Source: Ephemerocybe angulata
Lineage: Eukaryota; Basidiomycota; Agaricomycetes; Agaricales; Psathyrellaceae
Reading direction: 5' to 3'
DNA: 64,000 nucleotides
NCBI GenBank assembly: GCA_013368325.1
Contig: JAACJK010000067.1
Span: forward strand, 62,001 to 126,000
Shown here: positions 49,830-60,786 of the stretch, piece by piece
Numbering within the stretch: the stretch's first letter is position 1
How the letters are laid out: each line of letters begins with the position of its first letter
The notes under the pieces: model-generated
Told to the model about the DNA's origin: nothing
Databases searched by the model: none
Seen by the model: only the letters and a program-made list of their open reading frames with translations
Program-made: the position numbers and the translations under genes

Positions 49830-50966
49830 TCACCGGGCATTGGGGAAGGGACTATCGGGGATGGGCTCGCCTGGAGGTCCAACGCTAACTTCGAGATCCT
49901 TGATCTCTCCATTCTCGATGTCGTAGACCCACCCATGAATCCAAAACTTGGGGGCTTTTCCGCTGGTATTTTTAAACCACTGGCAGCAAATCATCAGTCA
50001 GTGTCGACAAAGGAAGAGATCTGGTGGCCTACCTCTTGGATCATTGTATCTGAAGCAATCCTTTGCACGCCGCTTTTGACGTTCTCCTCAACAAGCGCTC
50101 GGAAGCCAGCTATCCGACAACACGGTTAGCACGTCAATAAATTGATCTAGAGGAGGGAAACTCACGATCGTGCAGTTTGGGCTCTTCTCCCTTGTTGTTC
50201 TGTCTCATCTCAACAATTTCCTGCCTTGCAAGGGTGTCAATAAACCTGGTATTAGAGACCAACGCCAAAGGTGACATACCGTTCCGAGTCTGCGTATACC
50301 TTGCGAATTGGCGCGATCCAGTCCTGAAGGGCGGCTGTGGAGGTTTCCCAAGGGAGAGCGGGGGGGTTGGCGACGGAAGCAGCTACTCCGCCGCACCCAT
50401 AGTGACCCATAACGACGACGTGTCTGACATGCAGATGCTCAATGCCGTATGATAGAATAGAGCGCCTGTTGCATTTTCAAACGATTAGATACACCGATAC
50501 TAACCGTGATGCGCGTAGGTCGCTCAAAGCAATCAACTAGGACTTACACATTGTTGTCAGATTGTGAGTACTGGTTTGCGATGTTCCGTTGGGTGAAGAA
50601 AGTTCCGGGCGCCGCGTCGAAGACGGTTCCTTCGCTAACACGGCTATCGGCGCAGCCTAGGTAAAGGAAAGGCGGCTCTGAAATTGTTGCAAGAAGGTTA
50701 GTAGTTAGTCCGTTGACCATTCCTAACATCGTCGAGCAGATATGCTTACTTTGGCCATTGGTCGCGAGGTTCATTAGATACTCTGGGTTTTGCTGTTGGA
50801 AATCCTCATTTCCCTGGTAGATATCCTCGAAGTCCTTCGAAGGGTCTACGGCCTCAGGCGCTCGTTCCCGTGCGTCGAGATCCTCCCACTCTCCACTCCC
50901 AATGGCGGCGGCGTAAGAAGTCACAATCAAAGCAAACAGGAAGAGGATGGGAGATGACTTCAGCAT
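49830..50966 (-). CDS. secreted beta-class carbonic anhydrase, copy 2
   Basis: Tandem paralogue upstream of copy 1, same strand and similar intron positions. Signal peptide MLKSSPILFLFALIVTSYAA. Zinc-site blocks are FLYLGCADSRVSEGTVFDAA and HVVVMGHYGCGGVAASVANP. Other shared parts are FFTQRNIANQYSQSDNN, WIAPIRKVY, EIVEMRQNNKGE, AGFRALVEENVKSGVQRIAS and WIHGWVYDIENGEIKDLEVS, ending PDSPFPNAR. All residues needed for catalysis seen in copy 1 are present here, so both copies should be active. Differences are concentrated in the N-terminal propeptide-like region after the signal peptide (acidic, GEWEDLDARERAPEAVDPSK) and the C-terminus. A TATAAA on the minus strand (51053-51048) lies about 85 bp upstream. 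Confidence 0.9.
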
Positions 50967-51047
50967 CGTAAACTCTATGGGTTAAGGATGAGGATGGGTG
51001 AAGTGGATTGCGGGGTGTCGTTGGCTTGGTCCTAACCCTTCATAGAC

Positions 51048-51053
51048 TTTATA
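51048..51053 (-). promoter_or_regulatory. TATA box of carbonic anhydrase copy 2
   Basis: TATAAA on the minus strand, about 85 bp upstream of the ATG at 50966, matching the placement in copy 1. Confidence 0.5.
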
Positions 51054-52640
51054 CTGGAGCACTATCCCATTCCCGTATAATCAGGGATATCGCCGTTATC
51101 ACTCATGCGGGCGGGTCGGGACTCGAGGAGTCCGTCAAACGAGATCCTGTCCTTTGGGTAGATAAGATGCCGGCGCACGTTGGATAATATTGGGCGTTCA
51201 AGGAGACGTACAATGCAGCATGTATTGTGCCAGGTCTCGATTATGCACTCGCTTGCCCAAATCGCCGAAACCCCAATCAAGCAGGTTTTCAAATCGCCCT
51301 TGAAGTGCGATAGATTGACGGGTCAGTGAAGAATAACGGAGTTTATATTGGAGGCAGTGGAGGTGAAGGTCAAGCGAGATATGAAGACATCCCGGACCGT
51401 TCGGGTGCACTTTAGGTGCGTTTGACCAGTCGGCATCGAGAAAGGGCTTCCTGGGTGCTTCACCGAATCAAGGGGCCAGCGTGAGGCGAGTTAAGTTGGA
51501 CCTGCACACAATGTGGGTAACGGCATCGGAGGGTGCGAGATGGCGATTTATGCCTGTCAGCAGTTTAATCTGGTAGAGATAGCAAAGGGTGAACCGACCA
51601 TTTTGCGATCCCTTAAAGGAATATGTGTTTTCCAGCGTACCGGTAAGTGGAGGGACTTGCGGTTGACGAGAAGTATGCTAACGAACCAGGTACGCAATTC
51701 CAATTGGTTCCAAACCTCTGGATTTCAATCTACCGCGTTTGCTCGTCGGAGCTGTCATATTGCGGAGGTGCTATCCAGCGCATAATATCCATTGGAATGG
51801 TCGTGTGCCGCATAATATTTGAGGCTCTTGAAAGTTGTTAGCTGGCCCAATGTGCCCGAGTGTCTAGGTTTTGCTTGAAGGTTCATACAGAATCAGGATC
51901 CTCCACGCTTGCACAAGCTAACGGATGTGTTTACATACCTTAGTTTCGGCTCACCTTTCGACAATGCACGCCTCCGCTTGGCGCTCTTGGCGTACTGTCA
52001 ATTCCCGCTGTAAGTCAAATGCGTCGCGCGTCAGGTCGAGTGAAGAAAAAACGAGGTGACCGTATGACCTGTGCAGAGTTCTTATCTCCTTCATCCTACT
52101 TGTCCCCGGAAGGAGCTCCAACGGGTGGTAAAGTCCCCCAAAATCGATGACCCCTGGTGTCTACCGGGTCCGCGTTTCGCTCAAGCAGCTAAGCGCCCAC
52201 GTCGGCGAACTTTGGTAGGCCTGCATACAACTCCGAGAACCCATTTCAGTCGGTTGCGGATTGCCATTAAGAGATCCTCAAGTTATGAGCGTTGAAGCTA
52301 GTAAGAGAGATGTGAATCGACGTGCGAGCACCCCAACCGGTCTCCTCGAGGCTCCACTAGTTTTAGGGCCGCCCCTTGGGCCTTGGCCATAGTCTTCCTG
52401 GGACGTTGTGTACACTGAAAGTCCGTTTACGCAGTCGACTCACCCATGGTTCTTCGTCGCTTAATCCACCCATCTTCGAGCCACGGTGAGTCCATCCAAC
52501 CGCACTACATTAGAAAACGCTTCGAAAATATTCAACTCGTTGATACTTCACTGAGGTAGCCGAAACTACATCTCCAACGAAGCGATTTGTCTAGTGGTTC
52601 GGCGTGAACCCGAGAATCATATTGGATGATTTCAAGGCAG
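51054..52640. other. gene-free interval upstream of carbonic anhydrase copy 2
   Basis: About 1.6 kb with only short open frames. From about 52640 on, the sequence matches the inverted upstream flank of the F-box gene at 20902-22836. Confidence 0.5.
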
Positions 52641-52849
52641 GTCCAAGCACCCTGGGAATCGGGTTAGAAATCTCGTTCTCACGAAGCTTCTTGCACACCA
52701 CTGGCAAGGCTTCCATCAACATATCTACCTCCACGGCCTCCACCGAAGCCCACCAACCGTTGAGATTTCATCAGTAATAGTAGTGCGTGCTCACCTCACA
52801 AAGGGTGACGCTTTTCTCAGGTCTGACCATTGAATCCAGCTCGAGACCC
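52640..52849. repeat. upstream flank duplicated with the F-box copies (inverted relative to 22840-23060)
   Basis: Shared segments in the same order include GTCCAAGCACCCTGGGAATC, AAATCTCGTT then CTCACGAAG, GCCTCCACCGAAGCCCA, CTCACAAAGG and GACCATTGAATCCAGC. This shows that at least 200 bp of 5' flank was copied with the gene. Confidence 0.75.
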
Positions 52850-54678
52850 ATGTTGAGCTTGTTGTTCCGCAGTCGACCGGCGGCACCCATGCACAGCACC
52901 ACCGCTATCGAGCCTCACCACACGGCCTCTCCTGTTCCACGGTTGTTTCAATGCAATGATGTACCGACAGAGGAGGAGCGCCTAGCGATTTTGGGCTGCA
53001 TTGAAATCGTCCAAGCGAAACTTGACAACCTCAAGTTGCTAGCAGTCGGGGGCGACATAACTTCCACGCACGACGGCTCAGGTGTACTACTGGAGGCACT
53101 GACGGAGCATCACATAAAGCTACTGAATGCACACCGTGCACTCCTTCATGGCTTTCGAAATCTCCCGAGTGAGGTTGTTGAAGTTATATTTGACGATACG
53201 CTCGAAATCGCGTCGTCCAACAAACGACACCTGCAGTTGAGCACCCTCATGCGAGTCTGCGCTTCCTGGAGACTCACAGCACTCCACTCCCCCCGTGTAT
53301 GGAGCACACTTCCAGAGTTTGTCTGGGACCAGGACTCGTCCTATCGCTTTTTACGAGGTGGCCAAGAGTCTGAACGTGAAGCATTCCTGTGGCTCAAGCG
53401 TACCGCGACCCTATATTTGGAGCGTTCTGGGGTCTATCCACTCACATTCACCTTCCATGTCTTCTCTGGGATCGATGACCTCCTTCTCCCAGAGTTCGAA
53501 AGCCTATTCATGGCCCTTGTTGCCCACTGCCGCCGGTGGGCGAACGTGGATCTACATATAATCCCCGCCATGCTCACAAAGGTCTCAGGAATTGCAGGCC
53601 ATCTCCCGCTGCTACGATCACTTTCCTTGAACATGCGCGGGGTGGGTAAGCTCCCGACTGAGGTTATGTCCATCTTTTCTTCTTGCCCATCACTCGTACA
53701 CGTCACACTCCAAGCCTGCCAGTTGGACATTGGAGAAGAATCGAAACTTTTGGAAAATCTGCCATGGTCGCAGCTAAAGACGTTCACGATCAATTACTAC
53801 TCTTCCCTAGGAGGACACACTTATGGGAAGAATAACATGGATATCAATGCCATAACCTCGATATTATACGTTGGGACGGGGGGTCGTGCTTATCTGGAGA
53901 CACAACTATCTCCGTTCCCACCTTCCAGGATCACGGAACTCGATATCGAGATTACGGGCTACGCAGATACAGGTCCTGAATGCATCCGGTACATTGTAGA
54001 GGAGCTCACCCTCCCCAGCCTCTCACCAACCTGAGGCTGTCCATCTCGTCATTGGCCCTAGGGAACGACAATTATCACCCCTTTTCCCATGCACTCCCCC
54101 TCATTCGGCGATCGGGCTGTTCTCTGAAAAGGCTGGAGGTCATAGGGAGTGGTTGCGTATGGCGCGACTCGGCAGGGGCACTTGTGGAGATTCTCGAACT
54201 CTCCGAAGCCCTGGAAGAGCTGGTTTACGGCCTTATTCCAGCCGACGCGTTGAAGGCGCTCGTGTACGAAGTCAACCCTACATACCGTAAGGATCCCCTG
54301 GTGCCAAATCTGCGTGTACTCAAGATGAACATTCCCGAGTTTGCTTCGGCAGATTTGCATTCCTCCATACTCAACTGCCCGGCGATAAATGCGATGGCGA
54401 AGTCAAGATGCGGGTTTCAAACGCCGAGTTCTGAGGTGGCCAACCTCAGTCTAGAAATCCATGCCCCGAACTACTGTGTGTCCCGACATGCCTTCCACAT
54501 GCTTGAAAACGAGCTATCATCGACACCCATTCCGTTTTCGTTTTTGCTGCAGGACGAAATGTTCAAGGACTGGAACATCCAGCTGCAAAGAGTCGGCAAC
54601 AGCAACCGTTCGGTCGACAGAAAACAGCCAGACCCACTTTCCCGAGCCTCAAGTAGGAAGCGTACTGGGCGCTTGTGA
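52850..54678 (+). pseudogene. frameshifted F-box-like paralogue
   Basis: Second copy of the F-box gene at 20902-22836, on the opposite strand. The matching start is ATG 52850 (MLSLLFRSRPAAPMHSTTAI); an in-frame upstream ATG at 52787 has no counterpart. Matching blocks include FRNLPSEVVEVIFDDTLEIA, LMRVCASWRLTALHSPRVWS and LPLLRSLSLNMRG. At about 54020-54025 a 2-base insertion in the segment coding ELTLPSL shifts the frame, giving a stop at 54032-54034. The other frame then continues the homology (LRLSISSLALGNDN, SGCSLKRLEVIGSGCVWRDS, YGLIPADALKALVYEV) to QRVG near 54597, after which it diverges and stops at 54676-54678. So the copy has a frameshift and lost its C-terminal 50 or so residues. 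A sequencing error could explain the frameshift but not the tail. Confidence 0.8.
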
Positions 54679-55000
54679 CAACCGAAGCTTCCCCTCAAGA
54701 GGATCACAGGGCGCCAAGGCGCGTTCGCAAGCTAATATGAACCCCGCAAACTAACCTTCACCCCAAGCCCATGCTATCAAGCGATAGTTAGTGTAGACAG
54801 CACTGATACTAAAGATAATGCAAGAATGAATGAACGATACCGCACAGCACTTGGTTGCCCCTCCAGGATCCGTAATCATATATCTTCGTTGTAATTTTAC
54901 AGGATAGGAACAACACCAAGGACTTGCGTTCACGATAACGAATAGCCAATCGCTCGGAATAATTCTTTTGTACACACTTATACTCCCGCCTTCGTTCCGC
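54679..55000. other. interval between F-box pseudogene and nitrite reductase 3' end
   Basis: About 320 bp, AT-richer than the neighbours. It serves as 3' flank for both convergent units; nothing else seen. Confidence 0.5.
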
Positions 55001-58000
55001 CTACCAGGATAGCTTGTGATCGCCACAGTCGTTCCCGCCACAGCTAGGGCCCATTTCCGCAAGTATCTCTCCCTTTGGTCCCAAAATATCGATCTGCGTA
55101 GCGGCGTTCAGGCCCAGCGCCTCGGATTCCGCTTGGCGCACAAGCCACTTGTCGGTTCCAAGAAGGGAGTCGATGTCGCCTGTGGGAGGGAGGAGTATCT
55201 GGATACGTTCCTGGTCTTCAGGATCCTCGCGGCATTCGAACGACATGATCTGATATTCGCCGTCGTTGAGACACTCTCCATCTGCGAGGGCGAAGTTGCG
55301 CTTGTGCAAGGGGCAGGAGACGTACTAAGATGAAGGTGTATGGGTCAGCGTCCGATTGGGCAGTACAACGAGGCAGAGGCAATTGTCTTTGGACTTACGG
55401 GCTTTCCGTCGGCGGTGTCACCAATGATACCGTGATCAAGAACGAAGGCACTAAGGTTCAAAAGGAGTCGTTTTAGTCGCGTGTCCGGCTCGCCGCCTCG
55501 GGAGAAGAGCTTGGACTTACCGCCTGTGGGGGCACCTTCAGGTTATCAATGAAATCAGTATCCACCCTCGAGCGAAAAGGGAGGTCGACGGAGCGGAGAG
55601 ACTCACATTTGCTGAGTGGCGTAATATCCACGACGAGGAACATGATAGACAGCCAATTGAGTGTCACCGTATTTGACTGCGGCGCTTGAGGTGCCCTCGT
55701 CACTGGTGACCAGATCTGCCTTGCGCGCGACGTTGACCCACGTCCATTGTGACTTGGGTGTGTTGAGCTGTTCAGTCGACAGTTTGACAGGCGGGTACGA
55801 CTTGGCCCAGTCAGCAGGGCGAGACTGGCCGCGCTCTTGGATCGTCTCGCTGTTGGGTAAGCGCTCGTCCGTGTTGACGAATTGTTTGAACTGCTTCCGT
55901 TTCGAAGGATCTAAAGAGATGTGAATGAGATCCACATTCTAGAAGCGGGGTAATCGGACAAAACGCACCCTTGATAGCAACAGCCCACTCATCCTCATAC
56001 GTATTGATAAGGTTATCCATCATGGCGTCGAGGTCCTTGCATATACCAAGTTCGTCTTGCAGAATAACTGCGCGCAATTTCTATGCCAAGCTTGAGCGAA
56101 TTCGGAGACAAGGTGCTGATTTTACGAACCTCGATTCCACCGTCCATGTTCTCGACCCATCTGGCAGTCCGCTGCAGCTTGTCGGCAGTCATGATGTAGT
56201 AGGCGAGGAAGCGGTCGATGATGCGGACAACCTTCGATGGAGGGACATCTTTGGCGAAGAGCTCAGCATGGCGCTGTGAATGGAGGGACCAGATTAGATG
56301 AGCGAGTGGGAGGTGGCGTGCGATGACTACTCACAGGATTGGCGCCCCCGTTTCCACCAACAAAAACTATAGTTAACGAATGCCAATAAGACGATTGAAG
56401 AGTACGAAGAAAGTTTCGCGACGCACTATTCCACCCTTTGTCAGTCGCGATGAGACCGAAGTCCTTACTCTGAGCTTCGGCGCATTCGCGAACGCAGCCA
56501 GAGACACCACCCTTGAACTTGTGAGGGCTGCGAACACCTCGGTAGCGGTTCTCCAACTGAACGGCCAAACCGACGGAGTCACCAACGCCATATCGACACC
56601 CTGAAAGTGATCCAACATCAGACGTCGGCTTCTGGAGAGAATAACAGTGACTTTACATGTTGATCCAACGCAGGACTTGACCGTCCTCAGACTCTTCCCA
56701 TATGCGTGTCCACTTTCAAATCCGGCGCGGTTGAGCTCCTCCCAGATATCGGGGAGGTCGTCCTTCCTCGCGCCAAACATGTCGATACGCTGGCCACCGG
56801 TAATCTTTATAGAAGGAAGATTAACTGAGAAAGAATCCAAGTATCATCGTGTGGACGAACCTTTGTGTACAAGCCATACTTCTTCGCGACTTGCCCAATT
56901 GCGATGAGGCCATCCGGTGAAACTTCTCCGGCAGCGATACGAGGAACGACACTGAACGTGCCATTGCGCTGGATGTTGGCGAGGAACTTGTCGTTTGTGT
57001 CTTGATTTTGGTGATGACCCGGCTTCATAACGTGTTCGTTATACCTGAGGTGCTGATATTAGGGTTGGATCGAACTAGGGCTAACGCTGAGGACTCACAA
57101 GCTGGAAAGGATCGAGCCAATGGCCGGTTTGCAGATTTCACACCCCAGAGCTTCCTTGTTGACCCCGAAGGTTTCCATCACCTCGCCGAGCGTTTTCAGT
57201 TGCTTGACCTTGATGACATTGAAAAGATCAGTCCTCGACATCTTGAAATGGGGGCAGATGCTCGTTTCGAGCGTCTTCCCGGCCTTCTTCATTTCAGAGT
57301 TAAAGAGGCTCGTGACCTAATTGGAGAGTCAGATCTATATCGAAAGGGAAAGGGAGAGGTCATCGTACGAGGGGCATGCATCCTCCACAGCCAGTGCCAA
57401 CCTTGGTCTTCGTCTTGAGTTCTGGGATGGTGCCGCAGGCCCCTTCCTTGACACATTTGACAATGTCTCCCTTCAACACGTTCTAGAGAAGGTATGGACG
57501 TCGCGCGTAAGGATCTTGGGAGAGAAAGATGGATGAGTGAACACGTACGTGGCAGCTGCAAACCTGGGCATCGTCGTCGAGGTCACCACCGTCGTCAGTG
57601 CCTTTCTTGTCGCCGACAATGAATTGGGACGGTGGTAAATCTAAGGCTTTCTGGAGAAAGGGACGATATTTAGCGCTGGACGCAGTTGAGCGCTAGTTGA
57701 GGAATCTTACCTTCTTTTTGACGATCGCGACCAACTTCACGAAATCGCTGACGTCTCCGACCATCATACCCCCCAGGAGATATTTCCCATCCTCCGTAAA
57801 AATGTATTTCTTGTAGGTGGCGCTGAAGGGATCCTTGTATACGAGGCAGTTGATGGGCTGAGCACCGGAGCCATGCTTACGAGGCCGCTTTGCCGGGGCC
57901 CCGTTCGCTTCAGCGGTGGGCTTGGTGGGCGTCGCTGCGACCGGTGCATCTTTGCTATCGTCCTCAAACTCAATCTCCAATGCAGCTTGTCCTTTCTCCT

Positions 58001-59711
58001 TCGGCCCCTTGAGTTCTTCACCATTCGTATCATTGGTGAGAACGATGTTCTGAGTTCGACCCTTTGGCAAGCGATTATCCGCGAAGAAGTCCCCGAAGGA
58101 CGCGACATCGATTCCCATGAGTCTACGGAGAACGTTAGATCCATGGGCAGCGCGCCATGGGATGAGTTGGAAAACTAACTTTAGTTTCGTACTCAAGTCC
58201 GGCGCGTTCATCACACGAGGGGCATGGGACTCGATCTGGGTCAGGTTGAACGACAGAATATCGGCCATTTCGACTGACGACGCCATGTTAGATCCGTATG
58301 ACACGTTATTTATGGGACGAAGAGAAGTACGTACTTCCAGGGCCAATGAGGCCATAGCTATTCTCCCTCCAGCTTGCACATTCACCGACGGCGTAAACAT
58401 CTTCAGCAGACGTTTTAAGATCGTCGCCGACGATGATCCCGCCGCGTGGGTGGCACTTAATCCCGCTGGCTTTTGCGACGTCATCGCGGGGTCGGATGCC
58501 GATGGCATAGATGACAAGATCAGCTTCGTGGACGCTGCCGTCTGGCAGCTCGAAGCCACGGAAGACTTCTTCGCCGTTGACAGTTCGCGTGAGCTGCTTG
58601 GTCGGAGAACAACGGGTCAGAACTTGGACGCCCATCGCTTCGATTTTGTGCAAAACCATCTCCCCGGCTTCTGCGTCGAGCTGCCGCGACAGGGGAAATC
58701 CCTGCCGATTGACGATGCTAACATGGGAGATACTTCGACGACCGTTAATAATAGTCTCGCGGAAAATGCTCAGTTGTACTCACGTAGGGAGGTCATACGC
58801 CGCCTTCGCCGCCTCCAGACCCAGTAAACCTCCTCCCACGACGACTGCGTGCTTCACCTCGGGCTGCTCTGCATACGAGATGATGCTGTCTAGGTCAGAG
58901 ATATTTCGGTATACGAAGACTCCCTTGGTCTTCTGTGCCTGCTCCAAGGAGGTATAAGGAGGGACCTCGGCGCGAGACCCAGTTGCGATTACACATTTGT
59001 CGTAACGAAACGCGCGATTCTTGTCAGTGTGAACGAGGTGCTGGTCGGCAGATATCGAGACAATAGTTTCCTGGAGGTGGTAGCTCAGCCGATGGGGTTC
59101 GTGTTGAGCATACCAGGATGGAGGGTTGAGGTAGAGGCTCTCGACCTGGTGGACAATGTTAGGACGAATCCACGCCGAATCAGCCAATTTGGAAGCAAGA
59201 AGTACTTACGTTCCGATGCTCAAAATACTCTGTCAACCTAGGGGGACATTAGCAGGAACGTAAATATATCAGAAACATTGTGCATACCCCACTCGATTGT
59301 ACGCAAAATGCTTCTCTTCGCCACATGTAACGATGAAGTACTTGCTTTTCTCGTCAAGTCCCAGCATCTTCTCGATGAAGGCTGCAAATAACATTTAGAT
59401 ATTCCCCATGTCCGTTCCAAGGTAAGCTATTACGAACCAATGCCGACCATTCCAAGGCCCACTAAAGGACATTGCTCAGCTCCTGTGGGTGTGCCAGAAC
59501 ATGGTGACTAACCGACGAATATGACCTTTCTGTCCGAGGGGCCCTCAATGACAAACTCGACATCGTGGGCGGCTGTAGGCTCAGGTTGGGACTCAGGCTG
59601 GGGCTCAGGCATCACAGGTTTGGCCAGTTCAGCGGGTACGGGGGTGGGTTGCTGAGGTTCTGGGAGGGCGGCCTTTCGGGCACGTTTCGACTTCGAGAAT
59701 TGGTTACCCAT
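55001..59711 (-). CDS. niiA: assimilatory NAD(P)H nitrite reductase (ferredoxin-independent)
   Basis: Many-exon minus-strand gene from ATG 59711 to the stop at 55001. Domain order: N-terminal Pro/Glu-rich extension; FAD/NAD(P)-binding pyridine nucleotide-disulphide oxidoreductase (KVIFVGLGMVG, FRYDKCVIATGSRAEVPPY, AVVVGGGLLGLEAAKAAY, VYAVGECASW); a linker with basic KRPRKHG; BFD-type [2Fe-2S] domain (QVCSCHNVLKGDIV, VGTGCGGCMPLV); nitrite/sulphite reductase half-domain and siroheme/[4Fe-4S] site (CRYGVGDSVGLAVQ, KGGVSGCVRECAEA); and a C-terminal Rieske domain (CPHRRAFVLDH, YVSCPLHKRNF). It reduces nitrite to ammonium in the cytosol using NAD(P)H. This is the standard fungal NiiA layout. It is divergent from nrtA, sharing its promoter. 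The N-terminus MGNQFSKSKRARK is unusual (see findings). Confidence 0.95.
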
Positions 59712-60786
59712 TGTGAAGAGTCTGGTAGTCCGACATCTCCAACGAATTTCTAGTGGTTCCCCAGATCCAGATGCATCTATATGGGGAGTATGGACCGATA
59801 GAAGGGATTGCGGTTGACGATAAACCGAGAACAGGCATTGGCTACGTTGGGGAGAGGCGACCAACTGACGGCCTTGATGGGGTAAGAGGAAGAGAAGCAA
59901 TTCAGCTTCCGACGAAAATCCCATCACTGCCAGGCCAAAGTTGGACATATCGGTCCCTGTTTCTTACCTCTATCATCGCTACGCCGCTTGGTTTTTGGGT
60001 CAAGCTGTGTCGAAGTTGTACTTCTGTACTGCGCTTGCGCTTCGTCGCAATGCACCCGCGGCTTCCTAAACGGCTCTTCATTTCACAAGCCTCGAGGGTT
60101 GTATTTCTCTGCTCATGGGCGAGCCGTTTGACGCCGTAATGCGAGCATTGAGGACCGGTTGTGGAGGAACTGGTCTTATCTTTGAAAGATAAGCCGAGTA
60201 TCGAGAATATCCTTCGAGTTAGCAATTTTTCAATTTGTTTTTTCGACCGAAGACTTACTCTAATACAGGAACAGTCCGATGAAACAAGGTTCAGGGTCCC
60301 AGACTAATAGCCACAGCCGAGTCACCATCCCAAAGCACTGGCTTCGAGAGCTTATTGGACCTTCGCGTTATCAGAAAGAACTTCGGATAAGGCAGAGTAC
60401 AAATGAGTACGATTAGATAGTGTCACTTCGCACCTCTGACATCTTCTCCACAGTCTACTCTGTCGGTTCTGGCGATTTCGTATAATTTCCGGAGATTGAA
60501 GGACATACATGGTCTCGGCGGCCCCGCTAAGGTAGGCCCCATTCACACCTCCAAAAAAGAGTTGATATTGATTTTGACCGGACGGAAACAGTAGAGATAA
60601 TTAATCCCAAGAGATTGAGCATGCATAGGGTCGATCCACAGTCGATCCCTGGTTATCGCGAGCTGAAAGATACTATAAATGCGATTGGGTTCTGTGCGGA
60701 GGGGCCTCGTCTTTTCTTTAAAACTTGCGTCTCACCCCAGGGTTCCCCAGAGAATATCCTCACCCCAGGTTATCTCATTACTCGCC
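59712..60786. promoter_or_regulatory. niiA-nrtA divergent promoter
   Basis: A 1.07-kb shared upstream region. GATA-type sites (GATAA or TTATC) occur at about 60175-60193 (paired), 60368, 60386, 60596, 60653 and 60770. A TATAAA at 60674-60679 is placed about 110 bp before the nrtA ATG. Such regions in fungi are controlled by an AreA/Nit2-type GATA factor and a pathway-specific NirA/Nit4-type activator. I do not find the Aspergillus NirA consensus CTCCGHGG. Confidence 0.7.
60175..60193. promoter_or_regulatory. paired GATA palindrome (candidate AreA/Nit2-type site)
   Basis: CTTATCTTTGAAAGATAAG is an inverted pair of AGATAAG sites, perfect apart from the central base. It sits about in the middle of the niiA-nrtA promoter. 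Closely spaced GATA pairs are preferred by fungal nitrogen-repression GATA factors. Confidence 0.65.
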
